From NCBI RefSeq assembly GCF_005930495.1, contig NZ_SJEX01000029.1, positions 1 through 51,149 on the forward strand: 51,149 nt of DNA, read 5' to 3'. This document shows, in pieces, positions 25,121-34,861 of this stretch. Position 1 is the first letter of the stretch; every line of letters starts with the position of its first letter. Both the position numbers and the translations under genes were made by a program. Below the pieces are notes generated by a model. It was not told the DNA's origin, did not search any database, and saw only the letters and a list, made by a program, of their open reading frames with translations. Source of the DNA: Modestobacter excelsi. GTDB lineage: Bacteria; Actinomycetota; Actinomycetes; Mycobacteriales; Geodermatophilaceae.

Positions 25121-25908
25121 GCACCATCGAGACGACCACCGACGCCGCTCGGCTCATCAGCTACGGACTGCGCCCCAAGATGCTGCCGGCCCGCGACGAG
25201 GAGTACCGCACCCTGGTGGGCCGGGCCCGCACCGATGACGACTTCACCGCCGCCGTGCACGCCGTGGCCGCCGGCCTGGGCCTGGTCGTCATCGAGGTCA
25301 CCGAGCGCACCGGCATCGTCGTCGCCTCCACCGAGGACAGCCCGTTCGCCATCCGGATGACCGACTACGCCCGGCGGACCAGCAGCGAGGGGAAGGCCGC
25401 CGAGCGGGTCGTGCACGCCCTGGCCCACCTGGGGGCGGCGACGCTGGCCTACCCGCGCCCGGCGGACCTGGCCGATGAGTCCTACATCGGCCGCATCAGC
25501 ACCGAGGGCGTCGACGCGTTCGTCCGGGAGGCCTGCGCACGGCTGGCGGACCGTGTCGACGACGAGCACACCGACGCCAGCGCCACCGAGCCGGACCTGG
25601 ACGCCGCCTGGCGGGTGTACGCCCGTAGGGCCCGCACCGGCAGCACCGGCGACGGTCGCAAGCTGTCGACGTCGACGATCGGCGTCACCAGCAAGGCCCT
25701 GGCGTTCCTCGCCGACCAGGGCCTGCTGGTCCGGACCTCCGACGACCGGGGCGGCACCTTCCGCACCACCCCGCGGTACCGGGCTCAGGTCCGGGAGGCC
25801 GGTGCGGTCATGTTCGACGAGCTGCTGAGCCTCGGCATCGCCGAGATCAGCGACGGCACCGGCACCATCACCGTCGGCTGGGACGCCGCCACGGTCGAAG
25901 CGCTGTAG
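25117..25908 (+). CDS. jetB: Wadjet JetB (MukE-like subunit)
   Basis: 263 residues, ATG overlapping the jetA stop. MukE/JetB-like winged-helix protein that binds the kleisin. Visible features are the N-terminal ARLISYGLRPKMLPARDEEYRTLV, the central LVVIEVTERTGIVVASTEDSPF, and a C-terminal winged helix STSTIGVTSKALAFLADQGLLVRTSDDRGGTFRTTPRYRAQV. The assignment rests mainly on position between jetA and the SMC gene, on length, and on the terminal winged helix. It is separated by 9 bp from jetC. Confidence 0.78.
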   Translation: MSTIETTTDAARLISYGLRPKMLPARDEEYRTLVGRARTDDDFTAAVHAVAAGLGLVVIEVTERTGIVVASTEDSPFAIRMTDYARRTSSEGKAAERVVHALAHLGAATLAYPRPADLADESYIGRISTEGVDAFVREACARLADRVDDEHTDASATEPDLDAAWRVYARRARTGSTGDGRKLSTSTIGVTSKALAFLADQGLLVRTSDDRGGTFRTTPRYRAQVREAGAVMFDELLSLGIAEISDGTGTITVGWDAATVEAL

Positions 25909-25917
25909 GGGGCGACC

Positions 25918-28900
25918 ATGTACGAGCTCAACCGGATGCGGCTGTTCAGCGTCGGGCCCCGCGGGGCCCGCTACAGCGACGTCGTCCTGGACCTGTCCGC
26001 GGCCGGAGCCGTCGCCGGCGGCCAGGGGAACCTGTTCAGCGAGCCGACGCGGCGCCCCAGCCCGTACAGCCTGCTGATGCTGGAGAACGGCGGCGGCAAG
26101 AGCGTGCTGCTGCGCCTGCTGTTCAGCGTCGTCCTGCCCGGCCGGCGCAACGCCGTCGGCGGCTCGGCGGCGACGATGGAGAAGTTCGTCCTCGGCGAGG
26201 ACCCCGCGCACGTGGTGCTGGAGTGGATGCACGTCGCCACCGGCGAGCGGGTCATCACCGGCAAGACCCTGCAGTGGCGGCGGAACCGCGCGGCCGACGG
26301 CACCCGCCTGGCTGAGGCCTGGTGGTCGCTGCGGCCGCACGCCGACCTCGAGCTCGACACGCTGCCGTTCGTCCGGGACGGCCGGCACGTCCGCCTCGAC
26401 GGGTTCCGCGAGCTCCTGGTCGAAGCCGACCGCACCACCCCGGCGGTCCAGCTGACCTGGGCCGGGGACCAGGTGGGCGACTGGGCCACGCACCTGCGGG
26501 CGCTGGGCATCGAACCGGACCTGTTCGCCATCCAGCGGCGGATGAACGCCGACGAGGGTGACGCGGCCAGCGCGTTCAAGTTCCGGTCCAGCAAGGACTT
26601 CGTCGAGTGGCTGCTGCGGACCGTCCTCGACGCCGAGGACGCCGTCTCCACCGCGGAGACGTTCGACAGCTACGCCACCGTCGTCGGCGACCGTCAGGCG
26701 ATGGTGCTCGAGCACGACTTCGTCACCGGTGTCCTGGCGACCATCGGCCCGGCCGCCGAGGCGTTCGAGGGGCTCACCGCGGCGACCACGGACCGCCGCG
26801 CCGCGGAACGGTCCGCCGGCACGCTGCTGGCGGCCCTGCAGGCCCGGGCCGCGGCCGAGGGCGCCGCCGTGGACACGCTGCGCGCCGAGCACACCGCCGC
26901 CGCCGAGGCGGCCAGCGCCCGGGAAACCGACCGCGACCGGGCCCGGGACACCGTCAACGAGATCCGCCGGCAGACCCTCGCCCTGCAGGTCGCCGCCGCC
27001 GAGAGCGCTCAGCAGGCCGCGGCACAGCAGCGCGATGACGCCGACGCCGAGCTCGACGCGTGGGCCGCGGTCGACGTCGTGGAGGAGCGGGACACCACCG
27101 CCGCCCAGGCGGCCAAGTACGCCGACCAGCTCGCCGCGGCCGAGGAGTCCGCACGCCCGGCGCTGCACGCCCGCGACACCGCCGCAGGCAGGATGCTGGC
27201 CAAGCTGAACGCCGAGCTCACCGCCGCGCAGCAGGCCCAGCAGAAGCACAACACGCAAGCCCGGGAGCACACCGTCCGGGCTGAGGCGCTGGACGGTGAC
27301 CGTTCGGCGCAGCTGGTCGCGGCTGAGCGCCGCCGCGGTGAGGTCCGGGCCGCGCGTCAGGTCGTGGCCGCCGCACGCGCCGCGGTGGACGCCGCGGTCG
27401 CCGCGGGCCTGCTGCCTCCGGACGCGAACGTGGCCGACGAGGCTGTGCGGGCAGGTGCTGCGGCCGTCGACGCCGAGGCGCAGCTGCGGGCCGCGGAGAC
27501 CGCACTGACCGCCGCCGAGAGCGAGGCGCGCGGCCTGGCTCAGGTCGCCATCGCCGCCACCGCCGCGCTGCGGGAGGCTGAGGGCCGGCAGCAGTCGGCC
27601 GAGGCGGCGCTGGCGGGGATGACCGAGCGGGCCGGCGTGCTCGCCAGCGCCGATGACGTGCTGCGACTGCTCGGCCTCGACGCCCCCGACGTCGCCGTCC
27701 TGGACGCGAACGCCGAAGCGGTCACCGACGGGCTCCGGCGCGACATCGGCGACGCGGAGATCGCTCTCGCCACGGTCAAGGCGGGGCAGTCCGACGATCA
27801 GCGGCTGCTGGACGCCCTCGGTGACGGCGGGCTGCTGCCGCCCCGCGACGAGGTCGAGGCCACGGTCGCCGTCCTCCGTCAGGCAGGGCTGGGCGCACAC
27901 GCCGGGTGGCGGTACCTCGCCGAGAGCGTTCCCTCCACCGACCGGGCCACGCTCGTGGACGCGCACCCGCAGCTGGCCGACGGCGTCGTGCTCGTCGACC
28001 CGGACACGCTCGACATCGCCAGGGAGACGCTGGTGGCCGCGCGTCTGCTGCCGGCCGCCGCGGTGACCGTGGGCACCGGCGCCGGCCTGCTCCACCTGAA
28101 CGCCGACGGCGAGGGCGCTGCAGCCGGCGCCGAGCAGTTCGTCGTCGAGCCGACCCCTGCACTGTTCGACGTCGATGCGGCCGCGGAACGCCGCGCCCAG
28201 CTGCGGCCGGTGATGGCCGAACGGGGCGAGCACATCGCCCGCCGGGAGACCGACCTCGCCGCGGCCCGCGACGTCCTGGCCGAACTGCTGGCCTGGCGTC
28301 GGACGTGTCCACCCGGGCACCTGACCACCCTGGCCGAGGCGGTCGAGCGGACCACAGCCGAGCTCGGCGAGGCGGCCACCGCGGCGAGCACCGCAGCCAC
28401 CGACGCCGGCGTCGCCGAACAGCGCCGAGCCGAGCAGGCGCAGGCGCTGCCGGGGCTGCGCGCCGCAGAACGCGCTGCCGCTGACGTGGCCGGTGCGCTG
28501 CGCCGGCTGACCGACACCGTGGCCGGCGCCGGCGACCAGCAGCGCCTGCTGCCGGAGCTGGAGGAAGCCGCCGACGTCGCCGAAGCGGCCGCCGTCCGGC
28601 TGGGCGAGGAGCGCGCACGGGCGCTGGACGCCGCGGTCGAAGCCGCCCGCGCCGCGGAGAACGACGGCGACCGCGCCGAACGGCACCGCATCGAGCTGCG
28701 CACCGTCACCTCCTCCTCGGGGGAGGTCGCCGCCGTCCCCGACGAGCCGCTCAGCGAGCTCCGCAGCGCGTACCTGGCCGCGCTGGCGGTGTTCCATTCC
28801 GTCGAGGTGGGCCAGGACCTGCGCGCTGAGGCGCACAACGCCGACGTCGCCGCCGCCCGCGCTCGCGCCGCCGCGGCAGCCATCAGCGCCGACGTCATCG

Positions 28901-30420
28901 CCTGGGCCGAGCGGCTGCTCGCCAACCCCGAGGGTGCCGACTCCGCCGGCCGCCGGACCGCAGCAGCACGCGTCGAGCGGGAACGGGAACGGCAGGCCAC
29001 CGCCCACGACGAGGCGCTGGCGCAGGCGGCGACGCTGCGCACCGAGCTGAAGGCGGCCAGCCCCGGCGAGGCGGACCGCAACGTGTGGACCACCCTGCCC
29101 GAGGACCGCCGCCCGCAGGACGTCTCCCACGGGCAGGGGCTGCTCGCCACGGCGCAGGCCGACCAACGCCGCGCCCAGGAGGATCTCGACGCCGCCAACG
29201 AGCTCGCCGCCGGTCTGCACCGGCGACTGGGCTCTGCGGCGGAGGCTGCGCGGGCGTTCGGGGAGGTCACCACACCGCTGATGACCGTGCTCGAGGACGT
29301 CCCCGCCGATGACGTGGCCGTTCCCGACGCACCCGTCCCGTTCGCCGGGGCGGTCGCCGACGCGGACGTGCAGGCCACCGAGCGGTACCGCGCGGTGCGC
29401 ACGACCCGCGCCGCGGAGAAGAGCGTCCAGGACGAGGTGAGCCGGCTGACCGCCGCCGTCCAGCGGTTCGCCGGCGACACCCGGTTCGACCCGATGACCA
29501 GCAGCACGTCGCGGCGGATCCTGATCGGGCTGGAGCGGGACGCGCTGGCCGCCCGGGCGCCGGAGTTCCTCCGCTCCTTCACCGCGCGCCTGACCTCGCT
29601 CACCCACGACCTGGAGAAGGCCAACCAGCACCGGACGCTGCTCGTCGGCCGGCTGGCGGGGCTGGCCGAGAACGCGCTGAAGACCCTGCGGAAGGCCACG
29701 ACCCTGTCCAAGCTCCCCGATGGGCTCGGCGACTGGACCGGGAAGGAGTTCCTTCGCATCCGGTTCAGCGACCCGGACGCCACCCTGCTCGCCGCCCGCG
29801 TCGGCGAGGTGGTCGACGAGCTCGCCGCCACGACCGCCGCCCGGGTCCCGGGCGCACGCGGGACGGCGCCGAAGCGGGACGGGTTCGCGCTGCTGATCGC
29901 CGCCGTCCACGCGGGCGTCCCGAAGGGCTTCACCGTCGAGGTCCTCAAGCCCGACTCCGTGCTCCGCGACGAACGCGTCGCCATCGAGCAGATGAACGAG
30001 GTGTTCTCCGGCGGGCAGGAGCTCACCGCAGCCATCGTCCTGTACTGCACGATGGCCGCGCTGCGGGGCAACGAGCGCGGCCAGCTGCGCACTCGGCACT
30101 CCGGTGTCCTGTTCCTGGACAACCCGATCGGGAAGGCCAGCGCGGAGTACCTGCTGGACCTGCAGCGCGGCGTCGCGGCCGCCCTGGGGGTCCAGCTGGT
30201 CTACACAACCGGCATCTTCGACGACCGGGCCCTGTCGGCGTTCCCGCTGTGGGTGCGGCTGCGCAACGACGCCGACCTGCGCGCCGGGCTGAAGCACATC
30301 CGGGTCGCCGAGGTCGTCCGCCAGCACCTGCCCGACCCCTACCGCCCGGAGGAGACCGCCTCCGGCTCCACGGCGGCCGGCACCGTCACCGCCGCCCGGG
30401 TGTACCGGCGCCCGGCATGA
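25918..30420 (+). CDS. jetC: Wadjet JetC (SMC/MukB-like ATPase)
   Basis: 1500 residues. SMC-type ATPase that would translocate on DNA and extrude loops. Head parts are at both ends: Walker A ENGGGKS at residues 56-62; near the C-terminus the signature FSGGQ (1364-1367) and Walker B GVLFLDNP with Asp at ~1401. Between lie ~900 residues of Ala/Glu/Arg-rich coiled coil, with a hinge-like interruption near the middle. ATG 25918 lies 9 bp after jetB with a G-rich ribosome site. The ATPase motifs look intact. The very long minus-strand frame opposite is a GC-bias artefact. Confidence 0.92.
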   Translation: MYELNRMRLFSVGPRGARYSDVVLDLSAAGAVAGGQGNLFSEPTRRPSPYSLLMLENGGGKSVLLRLLFSVVLPGRRNAVGGSAATMEKFVLGEDPAHVVLEWMHVATGERVITGKTLQWRRNRAADGTRLAEAWWSLRPHADLELDTLPFVRDGRHVRLDGFRELLVEADRTTPAVQLTWAGDQVGDWATHLRALGIEPDLFAIQRRMNADEGDAASAFKFRSSKDFVEWLLRTVLDAEDAVSTAETFDSYATVVGDRQAMVLEHDFVTGVLATIGPAAEAFEGLTAATTDRRAAERSAGTLLAALQARAAAEGAAVDTLRAEHTAAAEAASARETDRDRARDTVNEIRRQTLALQVAAAESAQQAAAQQRDDADAELDAWAAVDVVEERDTTAAQAAKYADQLAAAEESARPALHARDTAAGRMLAKLNAELTAAQQAQQKHNTQAREHTVRAEALDGDRSAQLVAAERRRGEVRAARQVVAAARAAVDAAVAAGLLPPDANVADEAVRAGAAAVDAEAQLRAAETALTAAESEARGLAQVAIAATAALREAEGRQQSAEAALAGMTERAGVLASADDVLRLLGLDAPDVAVLDANAEAVTDGLRRDIGDAEIALATVKAGQSDDQRLLDALGDGGLLPPRDEVEATVAVLRQAGLGAHAGWRYLAESVPSTDRATLVDAHPQLADGVVLVDPDTLDIARETLVAARLLPAAAVTVGTGAGLLHLNADGEGAAAGAEQFVVEPTPALFDVDAAAERRAQLRPVMAERGEHIARRETDLAAARDVLAELLAWRRTCPPGHLTTLAEAVERTTAELGEAATAASTAATDAGVAEQRRAEQAQALPGLRAAERAAADVAGALRRLTDTVAGAGDQQRLLPELEEAADVAEAAAVRLGEERARALDAAVEAARAAENDGDRAERHRIELRTVTSSSGEVAAVPDEPLSELRSAYLAALAVFHSVEVGQDLRAEAHNADVAAARARAAAAAISADVIAWAERLLANPEGADSAGRRTAAARVERERERQATAHDEALAQAATLRTELKAASPGEADRNVWTTLPEDRRPQDVSHGQGLLATAQADQRRAQEDLDAANELAAGLHRRLGSAAEAARAFGEVTTPLMTVLEDVPADDVAVPDAPVPFAGAVADADVQATERYRAVRTTRAAEKSVQDEVSRLTAAVQRFAGDTRFDPMTSSTSRRILIGLERDALAARAPEFLRSFTARLTSLTHDLEKANQHRTLLVGRLAGLAENALKTLRKATTLSKLPDGLGDWTGKEFLRIRFSDPDATLLAARVGEVVDELAATTAARVPGARGTAPKRDGFALLIAAVHAGVPKGFTVEVLKPDSVLRDERVAIEQMNEVFSGGQELTAAIVLYCTMAALRGNERGQLRTRHSGVLFLDNPIGKASAEYLLDLQRGVAAALGVQLVYTTGIFDDRALSAFPLWVRLRNDADLRAGLKHIRVAEVVRQHLPDPYRPEETASGSTAAGTVTAARVYRRPA

Positions 30421-31466
30421 GCGGCCCAGCCCTGCTGACGCCCCGCGCCGGCCGGCTCGCAGCAGCACTGGAGGAGTGGCCAGGGCGCACCGTTCCGCTG
30501 GCCGACGTGTGGGCGCTGTTCGCCGCCGCCGACCCTGCCAGCACCGCCTCCCCAACTCGGCGGGAGACCCTCGCCGCGACCCTGACCGCGCTGGCTGCCG
30601 CCGGGGTGCTGACCCCGTCGAAGACGGTTGACCGGACCGCGATGCCGCCGCTGCCGACCCGGGTGACGCTGCCCGCGGCCGCACCAACCGAGTCGGCCGC
30701 AGCGCTGGCCCGCGCGGTCCCGTGGCGACCGGAGCTCGCGTGGGCCATGTCGGCCCGGCTGACGGTCGGTCAGGTGAGCGCCCTACAGACGATCAACGCC
30801 TGGCTGCGGGACCGCGGCCGCGACGACGACGTGGTGCCGCTACGGGAGCGGTCGCTGGAGCTGTTCGGCCGGGAGAAGCAGCTGGACCGGACGCTGACCA
30901 CCGCACTGTTCAGCCCCGGCCGGCTCACCCTCGGGCTGCTGCGGACGTTCCGGGCCCGGCCACCGCTGGCCGCACGGAGGGTCGGTGACGGGCCGGTGCT
31001 GCTGGTGGTGGAGAACTCCGACACCTTCGACACCCTCAGCCGCGCCCTGACCGTCGCCCCCGGCGAGGTCGGACACATCGCGTGGGGCGCCGGTGCGGCG
31101 TTCGAGGCGTCGGTTGTCTCCACCGCCGACCTGTCCGGGGTCCGCGCCGTGGCGTACTTCGGTGACGTCGACGCCGACGGGCTGCGCATCCCGGCATCGG
31201 CCGCAGTGGTCGCGGTCGCCGAGGGACTGCCCGCGGTGCGGCCGGCGGCGGGCCTGTACCAGCTGCTCCTGGATGCCGGGACCCCGCAGCCGGGCCAACC
31301 GGTGGTAGCCCCCGAGCGGGCCGCGAGCCTTGCCCGGTGGCTGGAGGAGGAGCAGCGAGGAAGCGCCGTCGGGCTGCTGACTGGCGGCGCCCGGCTGCCG
31401 CAGGAGACGGTCACCGCACGCCGGCTGGCCGCCTACCCCGGCTGGCGTGCGGGCCTAACCGCCTAG
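30417..31466 (+). CDS. jetD: Wadjet JetD (DUF2220 Toprim-type nuclease)
   Basis: 349 residues, ATG overlapping the jetC stop (ATGA). JetD is the nuclease that cleaves small circular DNA after loop extrusion. The N-terminal part is winged-helix-like (VPLADVWALFAAADPAS ... TLAATLTALAAAGVLTPS). The C-terminal part has the Toprim signature: catalytic Glu in LLVVENSDTF (E199) and the acidic cluster GDVDADG (249-255). Both acidic motifs are intact, so the nuclease is probably active. It completes an uninterrupted jetABCD operon. Confidence 0.88.
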   Translation: MSGPALLTPRAGRLAAALEEWPGRTVPLADVWALFAAADPASTASPTRRETLAATLTALAAAGVLTPSKTVDRTAMPPLPTRVTLPAAAPTESAAALARAVPWRPELAWAMSARLTVGQVSALQTINAWLRDRGRDDDVVPLRERSLELFGREKQLDRTLTTALFSPGRLTLGLLRTFRARPPLAARRVGDGPVLLVVENSDTFDTLSRALTVAPGEVGHIAWGAGAAFEASVVSTADLSGVRAVAYFGDVDADGLRIPASAAVVAVAEGLPAVRPAAGLYQLLLDAGTPQPGQPVVAPERAASLARWLEEEQRGSAVGLLTGGARLPQETVTARRLAAYPGWRAGLTA

Positions 31467-31585
31467 TTCGCGGGAGCGACGCGCTGGGCGGGCGTCCCGT
31501 GGCGCGGATGCCTGCAGGTCACCTCGACGAGGAGGTAGTCGCGCAGGTTGGACCTGAAGAGGACCGCGCGCGTCGACGACATCCG

Positions 31586-32308
31586 CTACGACGGGCCGTC
31601 AGTCAGACGGAGCGCGAGGGGTTCGTTCTCTGGGCCGTTGAAGCCGAGCAGGTGGCGCAGCTCCTCCGGAGAACCATTCTCGAGCAGCAACCTGACGCCT
31701 GACTCCAACTGCTCGGGTGTGAGCTGCTCGAGTGCGCGCTCTGACTCCGCAGTCTCCGGGCCGTCGACGATCCGGGCGCCACGCAGCACCCTCAGCTGCT
31801 CTTCGCTGAACGCTCTGGCGATCAGCGCTGCGGCGAAGCGCTCGCGCGCCTCGGCGGCGCTCATCGCGGTCCGGTCGTCCGCGACCGCGGCGGTAGATGC
31901 GACTACGACGGCGGTGGGCTCGTCGGGGCGCTCCTCGCTGTTGCCGCCGCCGGTGCGGGTGAGCGTGCCCCACGCCGACCTCAGAGTCGGCATCGCGCGC
32001 TCCCGCAAGAACCGCTGGGCGGGGGGCGTCAGCTCCTTGACGATGAGGACGGCGCCGACGACCGCCAACCCGCCGATGGCCACCGTCCGCAGGTCCGGGA
32101 GCCCGTCGCTGTCGTCGGCCTCGTCGGCCTCGTCGTCTGGGTGGAGCCGGACGTGGGTGTCGATCGCGTTCGACTCGTCGTCCCGCGCGAGCGGGCTGTA
32201 GCCATCGCCATCGCTCGCCTTGCCGAGGTGGGTCCCGGCCGGGCGCTCGACCCACATGCGCTCGCGGATCGTGTCCTCGCCGGATGCGGTGGGTTCTCCA
32301 GCAGCCAT
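31586..32308 (-). CDS. Hypothetical protein with one central membrane helix
   Basis: 240 residues from ATG 32308 (MAAGEPTASGED). The first ~85 residues are charged and acidic, ending in a run DDEADEADDSDG. One transmembrane helix (VAIGGLAVVGAVLIV, ~residues 91-105) follows. A helical cytoplasmic or exported domain ends in EQLRVLRGARIVDGPETAESERALEQLTPEQLESGVRLLLENGSPEELRHLL. No family recognised. It is convergent with jetD. Confidence 0.6.
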   Translation of the reverse strand: MAAGEPTASGEDTIRERMWVERPAGTHLGKASDGDGYSPLARDDESNAIDTHVRLHPDDEADEADDSDGLPDLRTVAIGGLAVVGAVLIVKELTPPAQRFLRERAMPTLRSAWGTLTRTGGGNSEERPDEPTAVVVASTAAVADDRTAMSAAEARERFAAALIARAFSEEQLRVLRGARIVDGPETAESERALEQLTPEQLESGVRLLLENGSPEELRHLLGFNGPENEPLALRLTDGPS

Positions 32309-32554
32309 GTTCAGACGGTATGTGCGGCTTCCCATCGGCCAGCGCCAACGCGCCACAGGCGGCCATCGCCGGCCACAGCAGACACACTGCACGACTCGCG
32401 TCTGCAGGCGCTGATTCACGTGGCCGGCCTGCACGCCACCTGGCGGGCGAGCCGTCGGTCGGTCACCAGCAGCACCCGCAACGCGCATCGGCGGGGACTA
32501 CTGTCCACGAAAGCGAGACGCCCATGCCGACCAGCACCTCGCCGCGGGGACGGC

Positions 32555-33025
32555 TCAGTCCCACCACAGGCCGACGACGGCCGCGCCGGGAGGCAGCTCT
32601 GCGTTGAGCAGGTCGGTGCCGCCCCCGGTCCACACCGGTTCCTGCGCCGTCCAGCTGACCCACGCCTCGGCGACCGCCGTCTCCAGGGCGCCGGTCACCT
32701 CGGCGGCGATCCGTGTGGCCAGCGGTCGCGCCACCTCGCGGCCGACCTGGATGCCGTCGATGCGCACGAACGCCCGCCCGGGCACCAGCGAGCCGACGAG
32801 CCGGCCGTCGAGCTCGGCGGCCTGCGCCACGAGCCAGGTCATGGCCGGCTGGGTGCCGTTGAGCCGCGCATCGCGCAGGTCGGCCGGCAGGTGCTGCAGC
32901 GCGGCGGCGCCGACGTCCGCCGGCACGTCGACCAGCCGCCCCGCCGCGGCCAGGCCAGGGTCGCTGTACGGGGCGAGGAGCGCGGCCAGCGCCTCGACGT
33001 CTGGCGCCCCCATCGTTCGACCCAT
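32555..33025 (-). CDS. Hypothetical protein next to the Abi gene
   Basis: 156 residues from ATG 33025. Mixed alpha/beta composition with AFVRIDGIQVGREVARPLATRIAAEVTGALETAVAEAWVSW in the second half and a tryptophan-rich end. Family not recognised. It starts 9 bp after the stop of the abortive-infection gene on the same strand, so the two are an operon and this could be its partner. Confidence 0.6.
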   Translation of the reverse strand: MGRTMGAPDVEALAALLAPYSDPGLAAAGRLVDVPADVGAAALQHLPADLRDARLNGTQPAMTWLVAQAAELDGRLVGSLVPGRAFVRIDGIQVGREVARPLATRIAAEVTGALETAVAEAWVSWTAQEPVWTGGGTDLLNAELPPGAAVVGLWWD

Positions 33026-33034
33026 GCCGGCACG

Positions 33035-33913
33035 CTAGCCGCGGCGGCCCGCCGGTGGCGGGTCGGCTGCCGGGCGCCAGGGCGCCGCCGGGTCGGCCAG
33101 CGTGTCCAGGAGGAACCGGCAGTAGGCCGTGCCGCTGTGTACGGCCAGACGGGCGTGCCGCTCGGTGAGGCCCCGCAGCGGAGTATCCCGGCCGTGGTCG
33201 CGGCCGTACCGGTTGCGGAGCTCGTCGATGCCGATGGCGACCTTGTACAGGCCGTCGAGGACCATCTTCAGGCTGGTGTCCCCGGCCTTGTCCGGCGCCA
33301 GAGTGCCCACCATGAGGCCGAGCGCCTTCTGCGCGCCGGAGACGAGGGTCGGGAACTTCACGTTGCGCTCCCACGTGCCGCCGGTCTCGCGCAGGACGAT
33401 CTTGGCGGTGCTCTCGATAAGCGCCTTGACCGCGCTGAGCGCGCCGGCCGGGTCGGTATCGACCTCCCGGTCGATGCGCACCAAGTGCTCCTCCAAGACC
33501 TCGATGTCGGCGATCTGGTCCAGCGGGATCTCCACCCGGCGGCCGGCCACGGCGCGCAGCTGCCCCTCCGGGCCCAACGCGAAGCCGTCGTCGGTCAACG
33601 CCCGCAGCAGCTTCCCGCGGGCCCGGTCGCCGTTCTCGTCACCCTCGCGCGGCAGGACGTCGGCGAGCACATCGTCGAAGACGCGCAGCAGCTTGCGCCG
33701 GTCCGCCGGGTCGCTGAGATCGAGTGACGCGACGTACTGCGCGGTCAGTCCCCGGCGCTGCCCGTTGATCCCCTGCACCGCCTCCTCGGCCACCTCCGGC
33801 GGCGGCGGGCTGATGCTGTTGTCCTCGAAGAGGTGCCCGATGGGCGTGAGGGTGGACCAGTCGGTGAGGACGTCGCCCAGGATGCGGAGGGTCCGCTTGG
33901 AGAACGTGGCCAT
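33035..33913 (-). CDS. Abortive-infection protein with Abi_C domain
   Basis: 292 residues from ATG 33913 (MATFSKRTLRIL). The C-terminal ~140 residues match the Abi_C domain: DPAGALSAVKALIESTAKIVLRE, then MVLDGLYKVAIGIDELRNRYGRDHGRD and ERHARLAVHSGTAYCRFLLDTL, with the RN ... H and RHARLA features of this nucleotide-binding-like fold. The N-terminal half (ILGDVLTDWSTLTPIGHLFEDNSI) is a variable sensor region. Such proteins are found in phage-defence settings. Followed by a 156-residue gene in the same operon. Confidence 0.82.
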   Translation of the reverse strand: MATFSKRTLRILGDVLTDWSTLTPIGHLFEDNSISPPPPEVAEEAVQGINGQRRGLTAQYVASLDLSDPADRRKLLRVFDDVLADVLPREGDENGDRARGKLLRALTDDGFALGPEGQLRAVAGRRVEIPLDQIADIEVLEEHLVRIDREVDTDPAGALSAVKALIESTAKIVLRETGGTWERNVKFPTLVSGAQKALGLMVGTLAPDKAGDTSLKMVLDGLYKVAIGIDELRNRYGRDHGRDTPLRGLTERHARLAVHSGTAYCRFLLDTLADPAAPWRPAADPPPAGRRG

Positions 33914-34253
33914 CGGTGCACCCACGGTAGCCGCTGCGCAGACGACGCCCGGCTGCAGACCCACCGACGCGCGGGCGGCACCGTCCTGGAGGTCACCGAG
34001 GTGCGCGACAGCGCCACGGCGCTGGCATTCGAACGGCGCAGCCTGGACCGCTACCTGGCCGCCGCGGCCGTGTCGTTCCCGCCCGAGAAGCTCCCCCGCG
34101 GTGGCGCCACCGAGTGCTGGTCGGCACATGCCGGCCATCCCGGCCTCGCGGAGGAGGCCGCACGCCTGCGGCGATGACCTCGGCCGGGCCGGAACGCCGG
34201 AGAGCCCTCCGGCGGCCATGCCAGCTGCGCTACTGACCCAGCCGGCTCTGGGC
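33914..34253. other. 340-bp stretch without a convincing gene; possible gene remnant
   Basis: On the plus strand, 33980-34177 reads as TVLEVTEVRDSATALAFERR and further to EEAARLRR with protein-like composition, but it lacks a proper start and N-terminal part. It may be the 3' end of a decayed gene. No RNA gene or clear hairpin was seen. It also contains the promoter region of the Abi gene. Confidence 0.3.
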
Positions 34254-34526
34254 TTAGTCGAGCGTGCGCAGATCCGCCGCCGGGAACCAGTCGAGCTCCG
34301 CGCCGTCGAAGAACGAGCCCTTCCACAATGTGGCCAGGCCCAGCCACGTCCCGTCGCTGGTCCTCATTCGGCCCCACAACCAGCCCACGACCTTGCGCTC
34401 GTCCACGCCGGCCCCGCCCCCGCTCAACGCGACCGGGCGAGGCGGGGAGACGTGGGACGCGTGCGGCCGGGCCAGCGCCGCCTGCAACTCCGCCTTCAGC
34501 TGCTCATCCGGCGTCGGGGTCCACAT
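34254..34526 (-). CDS. Hypothetical small protein
   Basis: 90 residues from ATG 34526 (MWTPTPDEQLKAELQ). A short helix, a Pro/Ser linker, then a compact tryptophan-rich segment (VVGWLWGRMRTSDGTWLGLATLWKGSFFDGAELDWFPAADLRTL), which looks like a small beta barrel. Family unknown. Codon pattern and conserved-looking aromatic residues argue that it is real. Confidence 0.5.
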   Translation of the reverse strand: MWTPTPDEQLKAELQAALARPHASHVSPPRPVALSGGGAGVDERKVVGWLWGRMRTSDGTWLGLATLWKGSFFDGAELDWFPAADLRTLD

Positions 34527-34861
34527 GCGGCTGACCGTAGAAGCGGAGCGCGGCGGGGCCCGGCGCGTCGTCATACGCGTGTTCGACGAATCAAGTGACT
34601 GCGGACCGGGTGAACTTGACGGCCACCCGGTGCGCGAAACCGGGTCGGGCTGGCGACAGCTCGGGCGGCGCCAGCCGCGCAGGTCGCCTCCGCCCGGGCA
34701 GGCCGCTCCAGATCCACGACGCTCGCGAGGCGGACGAGCTTCTCAGCGCTGGCACCTGCTCGTGCGGGTTCAGCTGTTGCGAAACGCCGTCGATGCCGAT
34801 GACTGACGTCGGCGGCCGACTGAAGGGCTGCTGACGCGCAGACAATCACGGGGAGCACACA
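34527..34861. other. 335-bp intergenic stretch, nothing convincing
   Basis: Short open frames exist on both strands but none has a protein-like composition with a good start. The right edge carries the ribosome site (GGGGAG) of the following lipoprotein-like membrane gene. Confidence 0.4.

Noticed and set aside
24832-30687. 1951-codon minus-strand open frame opposite jetB/jetC
   Set aside because: Gly/Arg/Val/Gln-rich low-complexity translation with no domain; a GC-bias shadow of the Wadjet genes, which have clear motifs.
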